A stretch of DNA of 21,378 nucleotides from an uncultured Christensenella sp. (GTDB lineage: Bacteria; Bacillota; Clostridia; Christensenellales; Pumilibacteraceae). The stretch is from NCBI GenBank assembly GCA_910585055.1, contig CAJUBY010000002.1, forward strand, positions 76,788 to 98,165, read 5' to 3'. Under the pieces are notes generated by a model that did no database searches, was not told the DNA's origin, and was given only the letters and a program-made list of their open reading frames with translations. The first letter of the stretch is position 1. Each line of letters opens with the position of its first letter. Below are positions 15,433-21,286 of the stretch, piece after piece. The position numbers were made by a program, and so were the translations under genes.

Positions 15433-18174
15433 CTACCTTATCCGATATATCGCAAACGTGTATGCGCCGATCATTCCCGTCGGCGAAATACGCTCGCCTG
15501 TAGTGGAATAAACAAACTCCGCTTCATCGTCGGGACGGTTATCGGAAACTATGCGCTGTTCCGACGCCGTCGCGTTGACGAATATCCTGTACGCATGAGC
15601 ATCGTCGGAGACCTGGTAACACATTATCATATCGCCCGTGCCCTGAGTGCTGTTGAACTGCGCGGTCCGGTTGGACACTTTTCCGCTGCGGAATGCCGTT
15701 GCGGATCTACGTATCTCGATCAAATTTTTATAAACCGTATAAATGGATGTCGGATCGATCTTCTGTTCCTTTACCCCGTCCAGCTTCGCATTGTTAGCGT
15801 CCCACGTCATTTTATAATTGTTGAACCCGATGTCGTAGTAACAGTTCGCGCTGTCGCCGTCCTTGAGTTTGCTCCACTTCATCGGCTGACGCAGCCATCT
15901 GTCTTCGTGTCCTTCGCCATCGCCTTCGCCGTTAGGGGTCTTGCTGCCGAACATCCCGAGTTCGTCGCCGCCGTAGATCCAAGTTATCCCCGGAACGGTA
16001 AGGCACATCCCGGCATACAGTTTGGCAAGATTGCCGGACAGTATAACATCGTCTTCGGTCTGTACTCCAGAATTTATCCAGTCGGATTGTGCCGGACTCC
16101 AGTACGAAAGCAGTCTGTCGCGTGCACGCTGTACGTCGTGATTACTTGTGAATACGCCGTCTATATAATCGCTTCTGTACAAACGGAAATCGAACTGCGT
16201 CGCTTGGTACTGAGTCATAGCCTTATTGTTGTACTGTTTGATCAGCGACTCCGCCGTCGATCCGGCTACAGAACCCTGCATTAGCTCGGGACGCGCGACC
16301 GTGCCGAGACATCCCGTCGTATCGTAATACCAATTGAAATTGAACTGCGAATCCAATCCTTCGTACAGCGCCGCTATCTTAATGGGATCGCCGTTAAAGT
16401 TTTCGCCCACGAGTATCGCATTGGGATAACTGGCTTTGAGCTTTGCGTTGAATTCCATAAAGAAATGCGCGTTCTTTTTTACGTCGAACGAATAGTCGCC
16501 GCTTTCGGAAATATCCTTTATTATTTGGCTCGAATGATTGGGGTTTTCGTTTTCCATGTAAATATGCTTTACCGCATCCAGACGGAAACCGTCGAGCCCG
16601 AAACTCATCCAGTACAGCGCGACCTGCAGTATAGCGTCGCGTGTGCCCTGATAATCGAAATTAAGCTCGGGCATGCCCGAATTGAAACTCGAATAATAAT
16701 AATATCCGTTGCTGTCCTTAAACCACTGCTTTGCGGCGAGCCCTGTTTTGGGAACGTTATCCTCGTTCTGCCATGTGTAAAAATTCCGATAGTCGATAAC
16801 CTTATAAGACCCGTCGGGCATCTTTACCGTTTCTTTAACCAGCTTTTGCGATTTGATGAACCACGGATTAGATGTCGCGGTATGGTTTAGAACGAAATCG
16901 AGCAGGACTTTCATTCCGCGTTTATGCGCTTCGTACAACAGCTCTCTGTAATCGTCGAGCGTGCCGAAACGCGGATCGACCGTAAAATAATCTTTTATTT
17001 CGTAGCCGTGATAACCGTTGGAAAGCTGAAACGGAGTGAGCCACAGCGTATCGACGCCCAACTCGTCCAGATAATCGAGCTTCGACGTTATGCCGCGCAG
17101 ATCGCCCATGCCGTCGCCGTCGCTGTCCGCGAAGCTCGCCATAAAGATCTGATAACCTACGCTGTTGTTTTCCCAACCCTCCGCTACGGGTTGTTTTACA
17201 TAAACGTCGTTATTGCCCTTGTTGGAAACTATGTCGTACTTCGTCACCGCCGAACCCGGTTCCAGTCCGTCGTACGGATCGAAAACCGCTCCGCTCTCGT
17301 ACTTGGGCGTGCCGTCCTGCGCTTCGCTCTGGCGTACGAACCAGTGATAATCGCCCTTTTCTCGCTTGGCGTCCGCCATGTTAACGTATATGTCTCCGCC
17401 GTCGTTTACCCAGAATCCCGCGCCGTTGATACGGCTGTTTTGCGAAAACAGCTGTATACCCATTGTCGTGGTCTCGGAATAATCTATTTGAAGACCCTTA
17501 TCGGTCTTGTTGGCAGCGTTCCAACCGGCATCCGCGTATTCGGCAGTAAGATCGACGTCGAAAACCGCTCCGCTTTCGTCCACTTTGCTCGGAAAGAACG
17601 AACGCCCTTCGCTGTTGGTCGGGAAAAACTCCCACGCCCACAGTCCCCAATCGCCGTAAACGTTGGATTCTATCTGCGTCGTATAGCCGGGTCTATCCGC
17701 GTTGTTTACCGTACCGTGTTCTGCGGCGTCGTGTGCACCGCGCAGATAATGAATATATAAATGATCCTTTTCGCCCCATGTAAGATTTTTCTCGTATTCG
17801 GCGGCTACGTTGTCGCCCTGAAGCATACGCCAATACGCTTTTAGCGTAATGTCCGACTTTACCGACGAAGAAAATTTATATTCGACGTTATTTCCCGTAT
17901 ACCAATAAACAAGATCGTGCGTGTTCTGCCAATTGCTCTCGGCAGAATATTCCAAAGTCGGCATGGTAGCGCGTTCGCCCGACTTGACTTTCTGCGCGGC
18001 AGGAGTGCGTACCCCTGCTTCCGCCGCTTCGGTCCCGACATCGAACGTCACGGTATAAACCTGCGGCGCAGGTCTTTCCCCCTCTTCGCCGCAACCGGTA
18101 AAAATGCCCGTAAACATACCGAACGCCGTCACCGCAGAAAGGAACAAACAAAAAATGTTCCGTCTTTTCGTCAT
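15433..18174 (-). CDS. Extracellular lipoprotein alpha-amylase/pullulanase-type GH13 with CBM41-like module
   Basis: 913 residues from the ATG at 18174. The in-frame ATG at 18189 is rejected because the GGAGGA ribosome site (18181-18186) lies between the two and serves 18174. The N-terminus is a signal peptide ending in a lipobox-like IFTGC (Cys28). Residues ~40-117 resemble an InlB-type repeat. Residues ~137-290 look like a CBM41 starch-binding module (LYIHYLRG ... YGDWGLWAWEFFP). The GH13 barrel starts near 338 with SVGYQIFMASFADSDGDGMG, which includes a calcium-site-like Asp cluster, and carries LLDFVLNH (424-431), the nucleophile region GFRLDAVKH (Asp533), the acid/base region LVGENF (Glu591) and FTSNHD (Asp680). 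All catalytic residues are present. The enzyme should cut starch or maltodextrins at the cell surface. Two LacI-type palindromes lie upstream, and the secreted partner gene follows by 9 bases. Confidence 0.9.
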   Translation of the reverse strand: MTKRRNIFCLFLSAVTAFGMFTGIFTGCGEEGERPAPQVYTVTFDVGTEAAEAGVRTPAAQKVKSGERATMPTLEYSAESNWQNTHDLVYWYTGNNVEYKFSSSVKSDITLKAYWRMLQGDNVAAEYEKNLTWGEKDHLYIHYLRGAHDAAEHGTVNNADRPGYTTQIESNVYGDWGLWAWEFFPTNSEGRSFFPSKVDESGAVFDVDLTAEYADAGWNAANKTDKGLQIDYSETTTMGIQLFSQNSRINGAGFWVNDGGDIYVNMADAKREKGDYHWFVRQSEAQDGTPKYESGAVFDPYDGLEPGSAVTKYDIVSNKGNNDVYVKQPVAEGWENNSVGYQIFMASFADSDGDGMGDLRGITSKLDYLDELGVDTLWLTPFQLSNGYHGYEIKDYFTVDPRFGTLDDYRELLYEAHKRGMKVLLDFVLNHTATSNPWFIKSQKLVKETVKMPDGSYKVIDYRNFYTWQNEDNVPKTGLAAKQWFKDSNGYYYYSSFNSGMPELNFDYQGTRDAILQVALYWMSFGLDGFRLDAVKHIYMENENPNHSSQIIKDISESGDYSFDVKKNAHFFMEFNAKLKASYPNAILVGENFNGDPIKIAALYEGLDSQFNFNWYYDTTGCLGTVARPELMQGSVAGSTAESLIKQYNNKAMTQYQATQFDFRLYRSDYIDGVFTSNHDVQRARDRLLSYWSPAQSDWINSGVQTEDDVILSGNLAKLYAGMCLTVPGITWIYGGDELGMFGSKTPNGEGDGEGHEDRWLRQPMKWSKLKDGDSANCYYDIGFNNYKMTWDANNAKLDGVKEQKIDPTSIYTVYKNLIEIRRSATAFRSGKVSNRTAQFNSTQGTGDMIMCYQVSDDAHAYRIFVNATASEQRIVSDNRPDDEAEFVYSTTGERISPTGMIGAYTFAIYRIR

Positions 18175-18217
18175 GTAATTTCCTCCCATAATTGATTTTT
18201 GTGGTTCTTTGTTCTTT

Positions 18218-18231
18218 GGTTAACCGTTTAA
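18218..18231. promoter_or_regulatory. LacI-type operator, copy 1
   Basis: On the minus strand the core reads GTTAAACGGTTAAC (18219-18232), a palindrome around a central CG with one mismatched pair, which is the typical LacI/GalR operator form. It lies 44 bases upstream of the amylase start codon, and a 14-base copy (18303-18316) lies 85 bases further upstream. Confidence 0.65.
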
Positions 18232-18302
18232 CAACGTCCGTAAAATAAATGCAAAGCAGATACCAGCCGCTTTGCCGCATTCGGTGATCCGTATATTGAT
18301 CC

Positions 18303-18316
18303 GGTTAACCGTTTAA
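18303..18316. promoter_or_regulatory. LacI-type operator, copy 2
   Basis: GGTTAACCGTTTAA repeats copy 1 exactly over 14 bases. The 85-base spacing is close to eight helical turns, which would let one tetramer or two dimers bind the same face of the DNA. I found no consensus promoter between or beside the two copies; GTGACA (18368-18373) with a poor -10 is the best minus-strand candidate. Confidence 0.65.
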
Positions 18317-18420
18317 TAAAGTGAGAAAAATATCTCCGTACCGTTATGTAATTTTTGATTTCGACTCTGTCACCTTGTTCCCCGCGTTTTTCCATAACCT
18401 ATACTTTTTGCAAAAAGGTA

Positions 18421-18449
18421 TTGACAAGGAAATTTCTATATGATATACT
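18421..18449 (+). promoter_or_regulatory. Strong plus-strand promoter of the candidate small RNA
   Basis: TTGACA (18421-18426) and TATACT (18444-18449) are 17 bases apart. It points away from the amylase. The next 100 bases contain no start codon with a ribosome site and end in a strong terminator. Confidence 0.8.
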
Positions 18450-18455
18450 GTCTTC

Positions 18456-18558
18456 AAATAAAGTTTCGTACGGTTTCAAAGCATTTTGCGGCTTGCCGAT
18501 ACGAAAATCAAAATTCAAACCGTTTCACCAAATCGTATAGATTTTGGTGATTTTTTTT
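18456..18558 (+). ncRNA. Candidate ~100-nt structured RNA, family not recognised
   Basis: Predicted to start about 7 bases after the -10 box and to end in the terminator T-run. The 5' part folds as TTTCGTA-CGG paired with CCG-A-TACGAAA (18464-18473 with 18496-18506, one bulged A), enclosing a smaller CAAAGC/GCTTG hairpin. A single-stranded A-rich linker follows (18507-18524), then the terminator stem. Within it, ACGGTTT (18470-18476) can alternatively pair with AAACCGT (18518-18524), which would open the 5' stem, so two states are possible. There is no ORF. It could be a trans-acting small RNA or the attenuated leader of the serine recombinase 230 bases downstream. The family was not recognised by eye. 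Confidence 0.55.
18525..18558 (+). terminator. Intrinsic terminator of the candidate small RNA
   Basis: TCACCAAATC (18525-18534) pairs with GATTTTGGTGA (18540-18550, one bulged base) around the loop GTATA and is followed by eight T (18551-18558). Confidence 0.85.
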
Positions 18559-18559
18559 A

Positions 18560-18590
18560 TTGACGGGCGTTATTATATGTTATAATAACG
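18560..18590 (+). promoter_or_regulatory. Palindrome overlapping a promoter upstream of the serine recombinase
   Basis: Arms CGTTATTATA (18568-18577) and TATAATAACG (18581-18590) are perfect inverted repeats separated by TGT. The right arm contains TATAAT (18581-18586), with TTGACG (18560-18565) 15 bases upstream as a short-spaced -35 box. The palindrome covers the -10 region, so a dimeric protein bound there would block transcription. Given the recombinase gene downstream it may be a self-repression site or a recombinase binding subsite (inference). The stretch from here to the recombinase start (18591-18784) holds no other gene that I can support. Confidence 0.55.
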
Positions 18591-18784
18591 TTAAACGACG
18601 TTTGCGGAAATCGGATACCGACATTGCGGATCCGTACCTGCAAACTGCATAGCGGCCGATATAAGATCCGTCCGGGAACATAACATCTTTATATATTCAA
18701 GCGCTCAGGGTAACGCATATAAAGCACCAAGAGCGGTCTTACGAACACAGATAAACGGTCCGTATGATTTATGGGAGAATACTT

Positions 18785-19387
18785 ATGAAAAATTACGCCT
18801 ATGCGCGCGTATCCGCAAAAGATCAAAAACTGGAACGTCAACTCGACGCTTTTGCAAACTGCGGGATCGTTTTGGACAAAATCTACTGCGACAAAAAAAG
18901 CGGCAAGGATTTCGAACGGGATAATTACAAAAAATTGCTAAAAAAAATACGGCAAGGCGACTTGCTCGTAATAAAATCGATAGACAGACTCGGACGCAGT
19001 TACGATGCCGTTATCCTCGAATGGAAACGAATAACCAAAGACATCGGGGCGGATATTTTGGTGTTGGATATGCCGCTGTTGGATACGCGCTGTCACGAAC
19101 GTCCGCTTATAGGAAAACTCATCGCCGATCTTGTTCTGCAACTGCTGTCTTTCGTCGCCGAAAACGAACGCGAAAATATCCGCGCAAGACAGGAAGAAGG
19201 TATCCGCGCCGCCAAACTGCGCGGCGTGAGGTTCGGCAGACCGCGGATCGCAATACCGGAAAACTTCCGCAAAGTCGCCGATGATTATTTGCAGCGCAAA
19301 ATAACATATTCGGAAGCATTGAGGCTTACGGCAATGCGCCCGACCACTTTCTACCGATATGTAAAATCCATTTACGGAAATTTATAG
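18785..19387 (+). CDS. Serine recombinase (resolvase/invertase family)
   Basis: 200 residues from the ATG at 18785. That start has GGGAGAA five bases upstream; the earlier in-frame ATG at 18764 has none. The catalytic domain begins YAYARVSAKDQ with nucleophile Ser10 and Arg8. The second active-site arginine cluster is KSIDRLGRS (Arg68, Arg71). The long E-helix region is about 120-150, and FGRPR (155-159) leads into a C-terminal Hin-type helix-turn-helix (ITYSEALRLTAMRPTTFYRYV). Length and layout match small resolvases and DNA invertases, which cut at a central dinucleotide and exchange strands through a phosphoserine link. No transposase or obvious invertible segment is next to it; the target site is unknown. 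Neighbours on both sides look like accessory DNA. Confidence 0.9.
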   Translation: MKNYAYARVSAKDQKLERQLDAFANCGIVLDKIYCDKKSGKDFERDNYKKLLKKIRQGDLLVIKSIDRLGRSYDAVILEWKRITKDIGADILVLDMPLLDTRCHERPLIGKLIADLVLQLLSFVAENERENIRARQEEGIRAAKLRGVRFGRPRIAIPENFRKVADDYLQRKITYSEALRLTAMRPTTFYRYVKSIYGNL

Positions 19388-19461
19388 CAACCGTCGCACC
19401 CCTACCGTTCGGTTAATATCCGATTATTTTCTCGATACATAAAACCGACCGAATATGCCAC

Positions 19462-19520
19462 ACTGTTTTCATCAAACAGTTACAAATACTTAAACACCCC
19501 TCGCTCCGATCGCGAGGGGT
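19462..19520. terminator. Two tandem hairpins between convergent genes
   Basis: ACTGTTT/AAACAGT (19462-19468 with 19474-19480) and the stronger ACCCCTCGC/GCGAGGGGT (19496-19504 with 19512-19520, 7-base loop). They lie between the recombinase stop and the converging DUF4926-like gene, so they could terminate both strands. T-runs on either side are weak (ATTTGG on plus, GTTTAAG on minus). Confidence 0.55.
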
Positions 19521-19554
19521 ATTTGGTAAAGCATTCCCAACCTAAAACGAATGC

Positions 19555-19779
19555 TTACGATTCATGAATTACTTTCAAATCCTCTGCGCGAACGCCTACG
19601 TCGATTTCGTGATACAATTCCACACCTTCGGGCGATAAGTATTTTTCGCCGTTAAAGTATACAAGAAAAATTCCCGATCGTTCACCGCCGAGAATTATGC
19701 CTTTAGCTCCCATCGTCACTCCGCGTCGAGCATATTCCGCACGGTCTTTAATCAATTCAACGGTATCATATTCTTTCAT
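19555..19779 (-). CDS. DUF4926-like small protein, copy 2 (possible immunity protein)
   Basis: 74 residues from the ATG at 19779, chosen by alignment with copy 1 (both begin MKE.D.V.LIKDRAEYA) and by GGAG upstream (19789-19792). The sequence VELIKDRAEYARRGVTMG ... GERSGIFLVYFNGE ... VGVRAEDLKVIHES matches the DUF4926 pattern of a short all-beta protein. Such genes are often found next to DUF6883-type proteins, which suggests an immunity or antitoxin role (inference). It follows the headless toxin tail by one base and is the second of a duplicated cassette. It lies at the 3' end of the minus-strand unit. Confidence 0.6.
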   Translation of the reverse strand: MKEYDTVELIKDRAEYARRGVTMGAKGIILGGERSGIFLVYFNGEKYLSPEGVELYHEIDVGVRAEDLKVIHES

Positions 19780-19780
19780 A

Positions 19781-20001
19781 TTATTTATCTCCGTATGGTG
19801 TTGTAAGTAATATATTTCCATTTGGATATGTCATCCAACCGGTTTTGAATGACAACAACTTGCCGTTTTTACCCGTTATTTTAACGATAATATCAATTCT
19901 TTGCCCGTAAGAATCCAATTTGTTCAACTGTTTTTCCATTTCGGCTTTAAGCGTATCGGAATCGGATATTGAAAATCCCAAATCATTAAAAATTTGTTCC
20001 T
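19781..20001 (-). pseudogene. Headless duplicate of the DUF6883-like toxin tail
   Basis: The frame encodes the same C-terminal tail as the upstream full gene (EQIFNDLGFSISDSDTLKAE, then a block ending GWMTYPNGNILLTTPYG) but has no N-terminal part. Immediately upstream in frame is a TAG stop, and no ATG with a ribosome site exists; only a TTG at 19979-19981 could start it. Eleven residues (ANVAYISGDYE of the full copy) are deleted in frame. The junction with the preceding immunity-like gene is abrupt: DNA identity with the full gene starts at 20001. This looks like an orphan C-terminal cassette of the kind seen in polymorphic toxin loci, probably silent on its own. Confidence 0.7.
19929..20001. 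repeat. 73-bp direct repeat, copy A
   Basis: Identical base for base to 20410-20482. It lies at the head of the orphan toxin tail. Perfect identity over 73 bp next to diverged flanks indicates a recent duplication or gene conversion. Confidence 0.9.
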
Positions 20002-20005
20002 ATAC

Positions 20006-20227
20006 TTACGATTCATGAATTACTTCCAAATCCTCTGCGCGAACCGCCACTTCAATATCGGCTCTTAACGTATATCCGTGATCTTCATAATATTCACCGT
20101 CAAAAAAAACCAAGGCATACCCGTTTCGTTCTCCCATCATTATTGTTCCGACATCGCCTTTATATGTGCCTTCTTGCGCATATTCGGCACGGTCTTTAAT
20201 TAGCTTGACCCTATCCAATTCTTTCAT
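20006..20227 (-). CDS. DUF4926-like small protein, copy 1 (possible immunity protein)
   Basis: 73 residues from the ATG at 20227, which has GGAGG (20236-20240) eight bases upstream; the upstream in-frame Met is rejected. Sequence MKELDRVKLIKDRAEYAQEG ... GERNGYALVFFDGE ... VAVRAEDLEVIHES is a close paralogue of the gene at 19555-19779 and fits the DUF4926 pattern. It overlaps the 3' end of the DUF6883-like gene by 17 bases, as expected for translational coupling of a toxin with its partner. Function as immunity protein is inferred from this context only. Confidence 0.65.
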   Translation of the reverse strand: MKELDRVKLIKDRAEYAQEGTYKGDVGTIMMGERNGYALVFFDGEYYEDHGYTLRADIEVAVRAEDLEVIHES

Positions 20228-20804
20228 CAACAAAACCTCCAAATGGTGTAGTAAGCAATATCTTGCCATCGGGATATGTCATCCAACCGGTTTTGAATGA
20301 CAGTGATTTTCCGTTTTTACCGTTCAGTGTTACTTTTATGTTAATTCTCTGTCCATATGGATTTAACTTGTTTAATTCGTAATCGCCCGAAATATATGCA
20401 ACATTAGCTTGTTTTTCCATTTCGGCTTTAAGCGTATCGGAATCGGATATTGAAAATCCCAAATCATTAAAAATTTGTTCCTTACCGTCATTGTATAATT
20501 TGTTGAATATATACCCTGTAAACTTTTCGATATGACATTCCGTCGTCACGTTTATATCGTCTATGCGCTCGGTTTTGCAGTGACAGTTTTCGTGTAACGG
20601 CGATTCGGGACATTTGTTTTCCGCAAAGCAACAGCCGTTCATATTCAGGCATTTTGCGCAGTGCGTGGGGATAATCGCGGCTTTTAACACGTTTGAGTGT
20701 TTTTCGGGATTTGAGTATGCCGGCTTAGTATTCGGATGCACCCACTTTACCCATTGTACTGCGGCGGCTTTATTTGCCAATTCGGCAGTTTGTTGTAAAT
20801 TCAT
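20211..20804 (-). CDS. DUF6883-like C-terminal domain protein with Cys/His-rich N-terminus (possible toxin)
   Basis: 197 residues from the ATG at 20804, which has AAGGAG six bases upstream; 21 codons of upstream frame are rejected. The N-terminal half holds a Cys/His cluster (HCAKC at 48-52, CC at 58-59, C65, HENCHC at 71-76), likely a metal site and similar to the SPLHPNCRC ends of phage head-morphogenesis-type proteins. The C-terminal half (about 93-190) reads EKFTGYIFNKL ... GKEQIFNDLGFS ... PYGQRINIKVTLNGKNGKS ... KTGWMTYPDGKILLTTPFG, which fits the DUF6883 pattern found in toxin C-termini and phage-related proteins. No signal peptide. It overlaps an immunity-like gene and has its own promoter. 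Toxicity and activity are not shown by the sequence. Confidence 0.6.
   Translation of the reverse strand: MNLQQTAELANKAAAVQWVKWVHPNTKPAYSNPEKHSNVLKAAIIPTHCAKCLNMNGCCFAENKCPESPLHENCHCKTERIDDINVTTECHIEKFTGYIFNKLYNDGKEQIFNDLGFSISDSDTLKAEMEKQANVAYISGDYELNKLNPYGQRINIKVTLNGKNGKSLSFKTGWMTYPDGKILLTTPFGGFVDERIG
20410..20482. repeat. 73-bp direct repeat, copy B
   Basis: Perfect copy of 19929-20001, here inside the full-length DUF6883-like gene. The offset between copies is 481 bases, roughly the length of one toxin-tail plus immunity cassette. Confidence 0.9.
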
Positions 20805-20837
20805 TGTACGCTCCTTATCGATTTTTGTCAATATAGT

Positions 20838-20867
20838 AGCATATAATTGCTGACAACACAGTGTCAA
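20838..20867 (-). promoter_or_regulatory. Promoter of the DUF6883-like gene
   Basis: On the minus strand TTGACA (20862-20867) and TATGCT (20838-20843) are 18 bases apart. The -35 box is embedded in an inverted repeat TGACA/TGTCA (20851-20855 with 20862-20866), a possible repressor site. A second TTGACA occurs at 20826-20831. Confidence 0.6.
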
Positions 20868-20930
20868 TATTTACGTAATGTACCGGAAAATTTTTGTATG
20901 GTCGTTCGAGACGAATGGCGGCAACCGGAT

Positions 20931-21034
20931 TGTGCGCTATACGCGCACGGGCTTCGGCTCCGCCGAGCGCCTAGCGAACCATGCGGTGAAATCGCCTTTC
21001 CGTTCTATTTTTGCTTTGCTCCGCACCGCATGGT
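20931..21034. other. Highly structured non-coding stretch between toxin-like locus and tRNA
   Basis: The 281 bases between the DUF6883-like start and the tRNA contain no credible gene. They hold GCGC(T)ATAC-GCGC, GGCTTCGGC/GCCGAGCGCC around TCC, and an 11-bp stem ACCATGCGGTG (20978-20988) with CACCGCATGGT (21024-21034). The base composition is richer in G+C than the toxin-like genes. It may be a repeat element or a structured RNA; orientation and transcription are unknown. Confidence 0.4.
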
Positions 21035-21040
21035 CTTGTC

Positions 21041-21100
21041 ACTCATTCCTGCCAAGCAAAAACGACCCGAACGGGTCGTTATGCTTGGTAGGAATGAGTG
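21041..21100. repeat. Large inverted repeat spanning the tRNA 3' end and terminator
   Basis: Left arm 21041-21070 and right arm 21071-21100 are nearly perfect reverse complements (one G/A substitution, one T/A and one single-base indel), centred on the terminator palindrome. The right arm includes the last 15 bases of the tRNA-Ile with its CCA; the left arm is therefore an inverted copy of the tRNA 3' end (CACTCATTCCTGCCAAGC). Confidence 0.75.
21058..21080 (-). terminator. Terminator of the tRNA-Ile transcript
   Basis: On the minus strand AACGACCCG/CGGGTCGTT (21072-21080 with 21061-21069) is followed by further T (five T in total). It begins six bases after the tRNA CCA end. Confidence 0.8.
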
Positions 21101-21162
21101 GACTCGAACCACCGACCCCCACCTTATCAGGGTGGTGCTCTAACCTGCTGAGCTACATTCCT
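21086..21162 (-). tRNA. tRNA-Ile (anticodon GAT), CCA encoded
   Basis: 77 nt on the minus strand. Acceptor stem AGGAATG/CATTCCT, U8-A9, D-arm GCTCAGCAGGTTAGAGC, anticodon stem CCACC/GGTGG with loop CTGATAA (anticodon GAT), T-arm GGTGG-TTCGAGT-CCACT, discriminator A and encoded CCA at 21086-21088. All arms fold canonically. A TATAAC -10-like box (21177-21182) lies 15 bases upstream of the 5' end; the -35 region is poor. It is followed by a good terminator and preceded by a tandem array of degenerate copies. Confidence 0.95.
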
Positions 21163-21286
21163 TTATGATCTTATTCGTTATAGTTTTTTTCGGTTGTTTT
21201 CCGTCGAACCGCGACCCCACACCTTATACTCGCTTCGCTCGTGCTTCGTAGCAGGGTGGTGCTCTAACCTGCTGAGCTACATTCCT
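21163..21286 (-). repeat. Degenerate tRNA-Ile tandem unit 1 (interrupted anticodon loop)
   Basis: In minus-strand order the unit begins with an exact tRNA-Ile 5' half (21286 down to 21252, through the anticodon-stem 5' strand and CTG). A 24-base GAAGCGAG-rich insert (21228-21251) then sits exactly between anticodon positions 34 and 35. A diverged 3' half follows (ATAAGGTG, then GGGGTCGCGGTTCGA), ending in a short hairpin instead of the acceptor strand. It keeps the upstream flank with the TATAAC box found before the intact tRNA. It cannot mature into a normal tRNA. The repeat period is about 123 bp. Confidence 0.85.

Noticed and set aside
14758..17760. Long plus-strand ORFs opposite the secreted protein and the amylase
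   Set aside because: All are antisense shadows of genes with clear domains, signal peptides and ribosome sites.
18175..18189. ATG at 18189 as amylase start
   Set aside because: The ribosome site GGAGGA lies downstream of it, at the right distance for the ATG at 18174.
20847..21168. Two overlapping plus-strand ORFs (98 and 96 codons) before the window end
   Set aside because: Their C-termini (NEWTRTTDPHLIRVVL and MSGLEPPTPTLSGWCSN) are the antisense of the tRNA-Ile, a well-known false protein. The rest covers palindromic non-coding DNA.
21228..21251. Self-splicing intron in a tRNA gene
   Set aside because: The insert is only 24 bases, far too short for a group I or II intron, and the 3' half lacks the acceptor strand.
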